NCBI GenBank assembly: GCA_001051155.2
Contig: JYIP02000012.1
Location: 124,001 to 188,000 of the forward strand
Direction of reading: 5' to 3'
Source: Chrysoporthe austroafricana
Taxonomy: Eukaryota; Ascomycota; Sordariomycetes; Diaporthales; Cryphonectriaceae
DNA length: 64,000 nucleotides
Part shown: piece after piece, positions 13,358 to 24,648 of the stretch
Layout: each line of letters begins with the position of its first letter
How positions within the stretch are numbered: position 1 is the first letter of the stretch
The notes under the pieces: generated by a model
Database searches by the model: none
What the model was told of the DNA's origin: nothing
What the model saw: only the letters and a program-made list of their open reading frames with translations
Position numbers and translations under genes: made by a program

Positions 13358-14292
13358 ATGGTCCCGAGTGTGTACTTCGAGTGTGGGACCTGCTGCAAGC
13401 TCTTTCCGGCGGGATGGCGGGCTCGCGAGAACCACTGCGACGCCACTGGTCACCGGCGCCCTCGCTTCGAGTGCGACTCGTGCGCCCGCGTCTTCGCGAC
13501 TGAGGGTGCGCGTTCGCAGCACATGAACGACAAGAACCACTTCGCATGGGGTTGCAGCCTCTGCGATGAGACCTGGCCCACAGAGAATGAGCTGCGAGGC
13601 CATGAGGTGGCCGAACACCACTACTGTGTTGACTGCGACCGCCACTTTCAGAGCGAGAACAATATCAGGATGGCATGTCTCTGGATATCGACCGCTCCGA
13701 GAACCCAAGCTCCCTAGCTGACAGCCCAGATTAGCACCGCAACTCTCGCGCGCACCGGGGCACCGATGTTGTCTGCCCGTACTGCAGAGCGCAATTCACC
13801 ACGGCCACCGGTCTCTGCCATCATCTGGAGCGTGGGGGCTGCTCCAGCGCTCCGAGCCTCGACCGCGACGAGATTTACAAGATGGTTCGGCGCCTCGACC
13901 CTAATGGGCTCATCTCCAAGAAGCTTATTGGTTGGCATGGGACGGACAAGTACGAGGCAACTGGCCGAGCCTGGAACGGGTATGCTTGGGCCTGCTACTT
14001 CTGCCAGAAGACATTCACCACGTGCATCGGTCTCAACCAGCACCTTAATTCCCCCATTCGTATGTACACGCTGTCTGAGCCCCATGCGAGAGTGACCTGG
14101 GTACCGAGTCTGACTTGCGTCTATATAGATCAGCAAGCCTTCTACCATTGCCCGAAGTGCCGGAAGGAGTTCACGACCCTAGCTGGCATCATCAACCATC
14201 TAGAGAGCGAGACTTGTGGCTTCATGAGGTTCGAGGCCGTTCAGCGGAACATTGACGGTCTTGTTCGCGGTAATCGCTTGATCGGAAACTAA
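13358..14292 (+). CDS. C2H2 zinc-finger protein, three exons (267 aa)
   Basis: Exons 13358-13672, 13735-14059 and 14129-14292 join to 804 nt. The protein starts MVPSVYFECGTCCKLF and carries repeated C-x2-C ... H fingers: FECDSCARVFATEGARSQH, WGCSLCDETW, HYCVDCDRHFQSENN, VVCPYCRAQF, WACYFCQKTF and YHCPKCRKEF, ending GLVRGNRLIGN. This matches a widespread Pezizomycotina family of multi-C2H2 proteins of unknown function, presumably nucleic-acid binding. Intron 2 has a canonical GTATGT donor, a CTGAC branch site and a TAG acceptor. Intron 1 is read with a GC donor (GCATGT), a CTGAC branch site and a TAG acceptor; it joins the two halves in phase 0 with the expected family sequence. The gene sits directly beside the AT-rich block yet is GC-rich with no internal stop, so it appears intact. 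If the GC donor does not splice, the protein stops after about 118 residues. Confidence 0.8.
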
Positions 14293-15986
14293 AGCATGGA
14301 TGTCAAGGATGCTTCCCAAGGGTACAGGCCATCAGAAGGAAAGCTGTATTTCCAGCCACCCCAAGTTACAAGCTATAGTTAACATGTTCGGCGGCCTCGA
14401 AAAGCTTCTAGTAAGTAATGATGTTCTCGACGTGCTGCGCCTGCACTGCGACCGGAGACGCGAGCGTTTCTCTTTCCGGCCCTGCAGCCCTGCCGTCGGT
14501 CGTCACAACAGATGTTAGTGTGTCTGCCCAGGCGACCGACGGCTGAAGGGCTCTGCGCCGCCCAAAGAGGAACTCCAGGGCCGGTATTATAGGCGTCATC
14601 GCACGCCATCACCATCACTACGCATCACTACATCCACCGTCGGATCGTCCCCGGGCGTCTGCGCGGGGATGGCCTAGACGTTTGTGCTGTCTGGGGATGG
14701 TGTTACCACTGCGAGTCTCACGACTCCGGTCACTTGACATGCTTTGCATATGTACGTATCCTCGGGCCACGGGGCTACGGCGGCCGTGGGAAAGGGGAGA
14801 TCCCACGGCTAGTACGCCGTGCAGGAGTTGCTGACAAGGCTCGTCAGGCCCACCAGACCCGTTCCGATTCACGAGATCAGCAGAGGGGGTGGCGAGAGCG
14901 ACGATAACCTTTCTCCCTCTGGATCAGGGCAACCAGGCTCGGCGCAGCAGTATCGGTCCTAGCCCTGGGTTCCATGATCTGGATGTCTTCGATCTGAACA
15001 GACTGCTTACTATGCAACAGATAGGTTCAGGTAGGCAAGCTTCATGCACTCTCTTTCGCGACACTTGGAATTCCAACAGCGGGTCATCGACGTCGGTGGA
15101 GATAGGTACCAGGGCCTCCACGATGGCGGTTGCGACTCTGAGGCATGGCTGCTAGTATACACGGGGGCCAGTTCATATGAAGGTCACAAAACTGATACCC
15201 AGGACGCTCGGGTCGGCGTCGACCGTAGGATACTACAGGCCACAGATCGTACGTACCCTTCACCAGGGTTTGTGCTGCCGGGTTCCCCAGATATCTTGTC
15301 CTCTCCAGTCCGGAGCTTTGACAGGATGCTGCCGAGCCTTTCTTTTAAAAAAAAAAAAAATAAAATAAAATTTTAATTGCAAGGCGGAAAGGGGTGGCCC
15401 CTGGGCTTGCGGGCCGTATGCCCTGTTCCCACCCTTTACGCTCGAGGCTTAAGGCTCGAGATCCGGCCTTCCTTCACAGTGTTGGTGGTAACCTCTTTGT
15501 ACGTATATGAAGTGTTCTGACTTGAATGAGACAGCTTGACAGGGCACTTCCCAGACCCTTGGTTCATGTGCTTTCATAGTAAGGGGCCGCACATGACAGG
15601 GTGGCTCTTCCTCTAGGTATGACCTGGCCCTTCTTTTGTCTGCCCGCCCTTCAGGATCCTCTCGCTGGCCCGTTGAGACTATCGTAAAGGTGTATTTCGT
15701 TCTCTCCACCCTCGGGCCGGGGGACCCGCATCGATCACAACCAGATCAACCCTCCTCCAGTGATACCATCTACCTCAATCACACTGATCGCCGTCTGACT
15801 CAACCATCCTGTTTGTTTTCTCACTTAACCGACTTCTCCATCGATACGACGGATCCGGTCACTATCGGCCGTACATAACTTCTCCGCTCGTCGGTAGACT
15901 ATCCCGCCCCTTCTCTCTTGTTCACAACTTCACACGGATCCCTTATCATTTCCCCGCCTTTCTGATCACCCGCATCACTCTGCACC
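14293..15986. other. No recognisable gene between the zinc-finger gene and the aminotransferase relic
   Basis: Only short overlapping open frames without family resemblance were found. An A-rich run at about 15347-15375 is the only low-complexity feature. The last 500 bp before 15,987 are CT-rich with CACC before the ATG, as in a fungal promoter, and probably belonged to the decayed aminotransferase gene that follows. Confidence 0.5.
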
Positions 15987-17570
15987 ATGGCCTCCTCCGC
16001 TCTGCAACCCACCTCGCAGTACTCGCTCTACCGCGACTTTTACAAGGCTTATCCCACGATCGAGTACGGGAGGGGGAACATCCTCTTCATGAGCGAGGAG
16101 CGCTGCGTCTTTGACGCGGCCTATGGCGCCGCCGTCTCCTGCCTCGGCTACGGATACCCGAGGCTCATCAGGGCCCTCTGCGATCAGCTGAAGTGCGGCA
16201 CCCCCTACCTGGCCGCCGCATTCTGAGGCAGCACTGTCGTCGAGGAGCTGTGCGAAGAGCTCATCCGCGAGACCGGCCAGAGGATGGCGCGGGACCTGCC
16301 GGAGGATGGGCCGGGCCTACCTGACCGGGTCGGGCTCTGCGGCCATAGAGGTCGCCCTCAAGCTGTCGCTCCACTACTTCTACAAGCGGGATAGGCAGAC
16401 TCTGCGCGCCAGACTTATCACCCGCGAGATATCCTACTACGGCAACATGATCAGCGCCCTGGGCGTCTCAGGATACCTAGCCCAGCGGGCACTATACGAA
16501 CCACTCCTTTCCGAGGACGTCCATTACGTCTCCGCGCACAACCCCCACCGCCAGCCAGGGGGACGAGTCCGACGCCGCCTTCGTGGCCTGCAAGGCTGCT
16601 GTTACACGGACGCCTAAGGGTGCCCTAATGAGGATTATCACAGGCTTTGCGAGCTACGCGCCGTTGGGCATCCAGACCCGCCCAACGGCAGGAAGAAAGG
16701 CACCCAACTGCATAAAGAAGGAGGCTGTGCAATAAATGTCTGAGGCAGACGTCGGGAACAAAGGTCTATAAGTACGGCGGGAGCAAGCCCGTCGGACCAA
16801 GGAAGAACCTGGTTCCTCAAGCACTCCTTAGACCACCTTAACAGTTATCGTTGAATGAAGACCCCTTCCAAGCCCCAACTAGAGCCCTTGTAACAGCTGC
16901 CGAGCTGGAGGTCAAGTTCCAAGAGCTTGGCCCGGGAACCGTTATCGGCTTCATCGCGGAGCCCGTAGTAGTTGCCGCCCTCGAGTACGTCCTGTGCATC
17001 CCCAGCTATCTCGGGGGAATGCGGGACGTCTGCTACAGGCACGGCGCCCTTTTCATCCTCAACGAGGTCATGTATGGGATGAGCCGGACGGGCATCCTGT
17101 ACGCGTAGTAGGTATAAGGCGTCGCCCCGGAGATCCAGACCGTGGGCAAGGGGCTCGGCGCGGGATATCAGCCCGTCGCAGCTATGCTGGTCGCGGAATG
17201 GATCGTCCGCGTCCTCGAGGAGGGGAGAGGGCAGTTCGTCCATGGGCTTACCTACGAGGCTATGCCGGTGCAAGCAGCCGCTACTCTAGAGGCCCAGCGG
17301 GTTATCCGGGAAGGCAACCTGCTATAGAACGTCAGGGACCCGGGGGCGTCTTGAAGACGGGCTTGAAGGTCAAGCTAGAAGGTCACCTGCACGTTGGAGA
17401 CATCCGGGGGCAGGGCTTTTCCAGGGTGTAGAGTTCGTCAAGGACAAGGTAACCAAGGAGTCTTTCGATCCGGTGCTCTGCGTCGCCTGGCGCATCTTCA
17501 TCTCGGCCGAGTTCAATATGACGTCTGACCGGGAAGCGGTAGCATGGGTGGTTGTGGAAGCCATATCATC
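15987..17570 (+). pseudogene. Decayed class III (PLP-dependent) aminotransferase
   Basis: The intact-looking start MASSALQPTSQYSLYRDFY follows CACC, then an N-terminal fold-type I region (CVFDAAYGAAVSCLGYGYP). A stop (TGA at 16224-16226), frame changes near 16,300 and 16,550, and more stops at about 17,106-17,117 and 17,324 break the frame. Family landmarks remain: TGSGSAAIEVALKLS (PLP phosphate-binding region), VIGFIAEPVVV, LFILNEVMYGMSRTG, and the lysine region VGKGLGAGYQPVAAML. In the landmark I would expect an Asp (ILDEVM in the family) but an Asn is present. Several differences look like G-to-A changes. Class III enzymes include ornithine, GABA and beta-alanine transaminases; the substrate cannot be told. 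Non-functional. Confidence 0.8.
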
Positions 17571-18665
17571 CTCGCTCCCTGATATTTGGTTACGGTTGAC
17601 GATATACTGGCTATCGTGGAAGTGGTCTCGGCTGTTACCAAAAAGTTTTCTATTTTTTTTCTCTTGATTAACGGCATATTGGCGACGGCAGGCTGGGAGA
17701 TAGCAAGGGCTGTCGGAAAGAGCCTTGTTTGGTTTGGAAGGGGTTGGGTGGTTCTTTCGAGATTGGTTACGGGAGGGGGTAAGCAGGGGGGAAAGAGAAA
17801 GGAATAAAAAAAGGTTGCATTATGATTAGACCTAATTTGTTCACTTCTCGTGCTTTGGTCGGTTATTTCAAGTTCATTGAGAAAATGCAACTTTTCAATT
17901 CGCTTTGAGCGCGAAGAGCGTAAAGACGCTGGATGCAGTGTGTAACACGTCAAAGAGGAAAAGATATAAAGGGCGCTTAGTTCGGGACAATAGGCCTTTA
18001 CAATACATAATCTTTACGGCAACTCGCTTATGAATTGCGTAGCAGCATTTACTACATAAGATCAGCCCCTTCGCGACTTTTCTTGCACTGTTACATATTT
18101 CGAATTTACATGTTTCGAATAAACAACTTTTGCAGCAGCCAGCAGTACACCTCGAATACAATTTGCCCGCCGCTATTTATCTTATCAATTTTTCATTCGA
18201 CTCGAGATTTTCATCTTTCCCAAACAACATACGCAAATGCAGACTATGCGACTCTTACCCTTCTCATTGGATATCGTATTCGGAACCGCATGCTAACTAG
18301 TTCTACCTGAACAGCCTACCAGTACGACTACTACTGACCGATCGCATTGATCCAATATCGTTCCGTTCGTCTCGACCTTCTTCAATATACCGCGTTTGTT
18401 CCATTCTCTGCACCGACAATAGACGCGTTACGAGCGCAAGCTACCACGCTCTTCGTCTAGGTGGCCAGGCTACCGCTTCGGTCTTATCTGGTTATGCCCG
18501 GGGGGGGGGGTACCCGTGGAAGACTTGAGCCAGACCGATCCCTCGGGAGAGGAAAGGAATCGCCCGCGTTCCCCGGCGGAAGAAGAAGAGACGCGGTGGG
18601 CATGGGTAGCCTCCCAGAAGCCTCCCCACATACCTCCACATCCGTCTGCCTCTAGCATTATTCTC
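17571..18665. other. No recognisable gene
   Basis: Short open frames only. Composition drops toward A/T at about 17,800-18,300. A run of G (18,499-18,508) and CT-rich stretches are the only low-complexity features. Confidence 0.4.
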
Positions 18666-18669
18666 CGGA

Positions 18670-19021
18670 CGGAGAGGGCTTGCATACTGCCTGAGTTCTT
18701 GTATCTTTCTCTCTTGCCCGTGTTCCCCATGCTCTAGGCCTCCTTCCTTGGCCCGATATGACTGGAGAAGTCCCTAGCCCTGTGGCCATGACGGGACGAA
18801 GGCCTGTGCAGAGTGATCGGTATAATATCTCTTTTGGCTAGGTAGACCACGAGGGCTTGCACGCTGCCTGAGCCCCCACGCCCCTCCCTCTCGCCTGTAT
18901 TCCTCTGCTCTAGGCCTCCCTCCTTGGCCCGATATGACTAGAGAAGTTCCCAGCCCTGTAGCCGCAATGGTATGAGGGCCTGTGCAGAGCAATGGGTGTA
19001 GTGTCTCTTACGGCTAAGCAG
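18670..19021 (+). repeat. Imperfect tandem duplication, 176-bp unit, two copies
   Basis: Landmarks recur exactly 176 bp apart: GAGGGCTTGCATACTGCCTG at 18,676 versus GAGGGCTTGCACGCTGCCTG at 18,852, and CTCTAGGCCTCC at 18,732 and 18,908, followed in both by TTGGCCCGATATGACT. The copies differ by transitions and small indels. No coding phase is shared. Confidence 0.8.
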
Positions 19022-21590
19022 ACCACAATGTCTTCTACGTGCCCGCTCTTTCTATCGACTAAAGGCCGCAATCTACGTAAGGCATATAGCTCCCTATATA
19101 TTCTCGTGCAGACAGTCTAACTAACCCGCTCTTACAGCATAAGAGGTGACATTTACGTGATGGTATCCAACTTTATCGGGCGTAACCAATACTGTAACAA
19201 GGCGGGTTCGAGACGTGGCCAGCTGCTGCCAACCAAACAGAAACGATCAAGCTACGTTAACCCTTACCAATGGAATGGCATGCTAGCAGCACTGACTCTG
19301 ACTCCGACTCTCGCAATACAGACATCTCGCGCTCTTCGACACTTCCTTCGACTCTTCATCCCCTCGCAACGACCGAGGCCAAGGAAGCGCCGAATTTCTC
19401 ACCATCCACTTTAACACCTTCACACTCCATCCACGTCTGCTCCATCAGCCTTCACACTTTCACCGCTTCACCATTTATTTCCCTTTTGTCTTTTAGCCGT
19501 ATTTTCATAGCACTTGCTCTATATCAAACACATTACTAACAATATAGCATAGACTACAGATCCGAAGTCTAGGCCGGTGTATACGCCCCAAAATGTATTC
19601 CATACCGGGGAATCACCACCCATTCCCGCCCCTCCTCTTGTTACGGGGCCCCTTCTTGCACACAAACTCTTCATCTTCAATATATCTTTTAAACGTTGAA
19701 AACAAATATTTCAAAGTCAACAAAGATATAATAAATTCGTTTAAAACCAATTGAAACCTTAACTCAAACTTGTACAAGCATTTTCCTTGAAGCTTGCTAA
19801 TTAATATTACAAATATAGTCAACGATTATTATGAAGTTATTTTGGTAAAGAAATTCAATAAATACATGACTATATGATATGAATTCATAAAGAAATTAAG
19901 AAATTCTAATATAAACATTTCAAATTTTAAATTACGTAAGTTATAATCCGTTTTGTTCTTTACATAAAACGTTATATATCTCCCTCCTCCAATTCCAGCT
20001 TTATTTACAGCTCCAAAGAGAGTAAGATCCCTCACTATGACCAGTGACAGAGTAAGTGTGTACTCGAGAGACTTGAGTGTCTTCCTATAATTCTTTTAGA
20101 AGATCGTCGAAGGCCTAAGACGGCAGGACTATTGCCGTTTTAGACTTCATTTCTGGAGTACACTTAGATCTTTTGTCCTAGAACAACCACAATCTTCCCT
20201 CACTAGAGGACAAAGCTTCTTCCCACACAAGCGGTCCAGCTTTGGCAGCACCTAGCCGCTACCGCCACCATGAGACTCGCGAGTATTCCACTCGACTCGT
20301 GTGCCCGGGTCATTGAGAGATCGCTTGCGAGATCAGCTTATTAGGCACGTTGCGCGTTTCGCTCCTCCGAGTTCTTCTGAACTCATCATCTGTTCAATTG
20401 TGGCCAGCAAGCTCGCTCTGAAGTAAGGAGGATGAACGCATCTGAGAATTGATACATTAGACCTCACAGAACTCCGGGATGCTTTCTGGTTCGCCTGTTG
20501 ATGCCGACTGACGCTGGCCTACTTCGCCCGACAGCAGTACTATATGCGCACTGCTAATAAGCGTCCTTGATAGCCCACCTATGCAACTAATATTGCACGC
20601 TACATCGGAGCCTACCTTCGGAATATACTGTTGAGCGTTAGTAAAGCATTGCATTGTGATCTCGTCAAACTCAGATGACAGAAGTACGCGCTTGAGGCCA
20701 GCACGGTGTTGCAAACTCATTCGCCAAGCTGGAATCCGGCATGTCACCTCGCGATATGACAAACCCAGGATGAGGCAGAGACAGAGACGACCATGCTTGC
20801 GCGGCCCCAGTGGTTATGAATAACTCTGCGCTACAAGTACGATCTCAACCTAAGACTCTACTAACCTCAACATTTCCAAGACAAAATCAAGGACCCAACC
20901 TCTGCCTTCGGTGCCAAAATGGTCAGCTCAAACACTTCACGCTGGCCCAGCAGGGAGCCCAGGTATGGCAAAGACAACACTATCTGTCTCTATCCAGTCA
21001 ATTCATCGCTTACAACACTCTGGGGCTTCTTTCTGGCGGTGGATACGATTGAGAAAAGTTCACTCGCCGCTCATCTCACAGTCGACAGATTCTACCGCTA
21101 ACAATGAAGACAGATTCACTGCAGGGCCCAACCTCGAGGCCAATTCATTGCAGCACTCGAGCACTCAATCAAGCCTATTGCTATTCTATCATAGGAAGGC
21201 CTCGCGCAAAAATAAAAAAAGCGTCCAGTCTTTCGGTGCAGCTTTTTCAGAGTCTATTGTAGCAAGGCTTGCGACCCTAGGAACCGACTCTCCAAGCCTG
21301 CGACGCACAGATTCGGTGGTTTCACCGTGGCTTGCGAGTTAAAAGTGTTGTAGTGAATCACCGGAAGTTTGACAAATGCCGCCCTATTCGGCAAGTCCCA
21401 ACATTGTCTACTGCGGTTATCGTGACCAAAGCCAATTCCAGCTGCGTAATCGTACAAGCTCATTAAAGTGTTTACCTAAGTACAAAGAGACTACACTGTA
21501 AGAACACTGCAGCATCAGCTCGTCTAAGTATTACCTCCGCAGACGGAGGTGACAATCAACTAGATAGATTATCATTTTTGGCTCAAACTC
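19022..21590. other. No recognisable gene; includes an AT-rich patch at about 19,640-20,000
   Basis: The AT-rich patch lacks any repeat family signature that I can name and could be a small RIP-affected fragment. 20,240-21,480 is of mixed composition with only short frames. No domain was recognised. A small hairpin (ACCTCCG...CGGAGGT) lies at about 21,533-21,550, before the first tRNA. Confidence 0.4.
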
Positions 21591-21595
21591 AGCTA

Positions 21596-21600
21596 GCGGG

Positions 21601-21632
<32 letters not shown>

Positions 21633-21684
21633 CCAAACTTCAATCGATATCTGAAGGTCGTGCGTTCGATCCGCACTCACCGCA
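21596..21684 (+). tRNA. tRNA-Phe (GAA), 16-nt intron at 21633-21648
   Basis: A full cloverleaf is visible: D-arm TAGCTCAGTTGGGAGAGC, anticodon stem TCAGA/TCTGA with loop CTGAAG..A (anticodon GAA), variable AGGTC, T-arm GTGCG TTCGATC CGCAC, discriminator A. A 16-nt intron sits after position 37, the usual site, and contains TTC, which can pair with the anticodon. The acceptor stem GCGGGGA/TCACCGC has one G-A mismatch at the fifth pair. A run of five T follows about 5 bp after the 3' end, suitable for Pol III termination. Confidence 0.9.
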
Positions 21685-22477
21685 GTCTGTTTTTGCTCTC
21701 TATATACTTGACTTTTTCCTGCATTTGTCTTCTGCCACTCACATATCTAGATCCTGCTTATCCTCATATATTGGGAAATACTAATTAGCATGCCGTTCTG
21801 TTCTCTTGGTATCGAAGATCGATCTCAGTGAGCCGGAAATTGAAGGCTGACACGAACGGAGCTTCGGTAAAGCATTGACAGCTGGCCCTGATGAATAAGT
21901 AAATATAGTGTCGCAACTTTCGCCATATGCATTCACTCGAGTCTTCAGCAGTCTAGAGGATAGGCCGGTCACAACGGGCCGGGCTAGGCCAACGTTATTT
22001 GAGGCGGGCCACGATGTGCTAACCCGGCCCATTTAGCTCGGGCTTGGTAGAGATCCCATATTGTGGATTATATCGTGAATATTGTGAGTATACTTACTAT
22101 ATGGTATGGGTATCTGAGCCACCCAGTCAAGACTGGATGTGTCTGCCCCCCCCCCCAAGATTTTCTTTAAAAAAAGAAAATTTCGTTTTTAGTTTACCAC
22201 TTGGCCCGCGCCTTGACCCGGGCGGGTATGGGCCTACAAACTTATATAGGCGGGCAGGCGGGCGGGTCAAGAGGGCGTAGCCTAGACAGCGTGACTGTCC
22301 GCTAGACTGGTGTTCGGTCAACCAACCTTGCTGCTTCTTGTTTCCTCGACCGTTCGAAATGACCGGCCGCCTGAACGGTCGAAGCCACTGTACTCGAGGC
22401 GGTTTGCGGGCAAGGCTGCAAGTCATCTACACAGTCGAGAAATTTCGTGCGATAAAGATAAGGATCTCACTTGCAGG

Positions 22478-22867
22478 TACTCCCACCTGTATTCAAGTGG
22501 AATTTCCCACAACATTCTCGTCAATTTACAACCAAACCACCATAAGAATGAATATTTCAGCTCAGTAATATTAGAGCCAGAGAAAAGCAAAAACATGTAT
22601 TAGAAAGCGTGCATTTTCAGATTTCTAAATATTGTTTCATTTTTCGAATACAACTTGTAATTAACAAGTAAATTCAAAAATCAATTTTCGACGAAAAAAA
22701 ATCCCAAAAAAACCCTTGATCCTTGCCGCCCCGCTTATTGTCCCATCTGCATTCAAATGGTTTTATCTTTCAAACTTTAGTATTTAAAAATATGAACTTG
22801 ATTTTTTGGAGCCTGGTTGAATTGACGAAAGTATTGTGGGAATTCCACTTGAATGCAGGTGGGAGTA
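22478..22867. mobile_element. MITE-like element, 386 bp, ~47-bp terminal inverted repeats, TA target duplication
   Basis: The left end starts CTCCCACCTGTATTCAAGTG at 22,480. The right end, read in reverse complement from 22,865, starts CTCCCACCTGCATTCAAGTG. Similarity continues for about 47 bp with a few mismatches and one 1-nt indel. TA flanks both ends (22478-22479, 22866-22867). The interior is AT-rich with no transposase frame. TA duplication and long inverted repeats fit a non-autonomous Tc1/mariner-pogo derivative. I do not recognise the terminal sequence; it is not the Fusarium mimp end. Confidence 0.8.
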
Positions 22868-24263
22868 CTAAGGTACTGTACTGTACATACCCGCGCACTG
22901 CGCTACCATAGCATCTATGCAGGGTGGCGACGAAGCTTTTGCCGCCCAGTCTTCTATGCGACCACATATAATACAATACGAATCCTTTTGCCGCACGTCT
23001 CTCCTCGAACTGGCGAATGGACGGATGCCACTACAAGCGTAAAAGAGAGACAGCATCTGCGTGAAGCTCGCCATGGTTCACCTGGGCACAACGATTACCG
23101 GGCACGCAAGTTCACCAACGTGCTTCGCGACCCCCCAAAGGATCCCAAGATGAGTCCAGGCAACTGCTAAAGCAGCACCTCGCGGTGCAATTCGAACGCT
23201 TTTACGAGAGTCAAAGCTGAGACCAACTTGCTAGGCTGGTAAGACCGGAAGATGCGGACTTATTTTCATTCATCTCCAAAGCGAGGAAGACGCAATCGGA
23301 CCTTTCTGATATTCTCGGAACCCAAAACATACAACCCCTCAGAAAGAAAGGCCTCAACGAACAATTTGCCTTCGGCTTCGGCCGACATTTGCATGCAGAA
23401 AAGACATTCCGCGGCAGGGAAGCTTAAAGGTCCCTGAAATACTAAGAACTTGGATTCCTTGGTTGATTTTCTGGATGGCCAGGACGGCGATTGGACCGCG
23501 CAGACGCAACAGTAGTTCTTGAACACTTATGCAAGCAAAATCATGATGAGGCCCATGTGCATGCTGTAAAGTTTTGATCACAATTACTTGCATGGCTTCG
23601 GAATTTATGTCAAAGGCAAAGGATAAGAACAATCTCACCTAACGTCTCGAGTCGCCGGCGCGAGCAGGTGGCCAGCAGTTTTGAGCTTGCCGGGTGGAGG
23701 CCAAAATAGAATTAATTATGGTCTCGCTCCAGATCAAACTATTGAAGAAAGGCGGCCGCGGAGGTTGATTCAGATGCTTCGAATTGGACCCCGAAGTCAA
23801 ATGAATAGGCATGGATTGGTCGCCGTCGAGGTAACCCGGTATGGGTGTGAGCATTTGTTTGAATCAGTCGCACCAGGCAATAGAAACTTCTTTTTCGTAT
23901 CCAAGTCGCTTCGGTAGTATCAGACTGCCATTCGATCCATCGTAGCAAACTTTCTTTCGGATACCAGAACGATTGTACAGCATCTTGTCCAACAAAAGTT
24001 GCCTTACTGCGCGATTCACGGGTATTAATACTGCTTGGGAGCTTAAGCTGGTTCCAGTTGCTTATAGCAATCCCATTTATAGTGCCACCCAAAGTGAATT
24101 ATGAACGAAGCGAAAGGACTTAGGCATATTTATGTGAGAATAATGTGGCATATTATTCAATTCCGCGCATTATTCTTTATGAAGTGAGGGGTGGGCGCTG
24201 GGAAGAGCTCCACATCGGCTATCTTGACTACATGGATATCTTATTCAGGCTTTAATCTGAACA
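22868..24263. other. Possible decayed gene of unknown family between MITE and second tRNA
   Basis: On the plus strand, roughly 23,150-24,120 reads as coherent protein-like stretches in shifting phases with stops. Examples are RPEDADLFSFISKARK at about 23,240 and, in another phase, a hydrophobic stretch LILLGSLSWFQLLIAIPF at about 24,030 that looks membrane-spanning. No family was recognised. It may be a pseudogene or chance. Confidence 0.25.
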
Positions 24264-24268
24264 GCGGG

Positions 24269-24300
<32 letters not shown>

Positions 24301-24352
24301 CCAAACTTCAATCGTTATCTGAAGGTCGTGCGTTCGATCCGCACTCACCGCA
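24264..24352 (+). tRNA. tRNA-Phe (GAA), second copy, 16-nt intron at 24301-24316
   Basis: It is identical to the copy at 21,596 in all mature positions, including the G-A mismatch in the acceptor stem. The intron differs by one base (CGTT versus CGAT near its 3' end). Flanks are unrelated to those of the first copy. T-rich tracts follow closely. Confidence 0.9.
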
Positions 24353-24648
24353 GTACTTTTCGCCTTTTTCTCGCTCCTTTGTCCTCCTTTCATTTTTTTT
24401 TTGATTGTTTCCTTTTTTTTTTTTTTTCTTTCTTTTTTTCCCATCGGTTTAAGAACGTTACTAAAAAGTATTTATTTATAATTTAAATTTACAACAAGCG
24501 GTATTAAATATATGTGTTGGTTAGGCTGTTATTTTCCCTGCCCGGTGTCTTCGTCGACATCGATTTCGAAAGTCATATATGGTTAGTTAGTAGTCGGCCA
24601 TAGCGGTCTGGTGGATCAGACCTATCCGTCAAAGCTGCTTGCTTCACA

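Noticed and set aside
14060..14128. The zinc-finger frame can be read straight through intron 2
   Set aside because: The segment is a multiple of three without stops, but has a canonical GTATGT donor, CTGAC branch and TAG acceptor, and its removal restores the family sequence (HLNSPIHQQAFYHCPKC).
21596..24352. The two tRNA-Phe copies as the ends of one mobile element
   Set aside because: Flanks of the two copies are unrelated and there is no terminal structure linking them.
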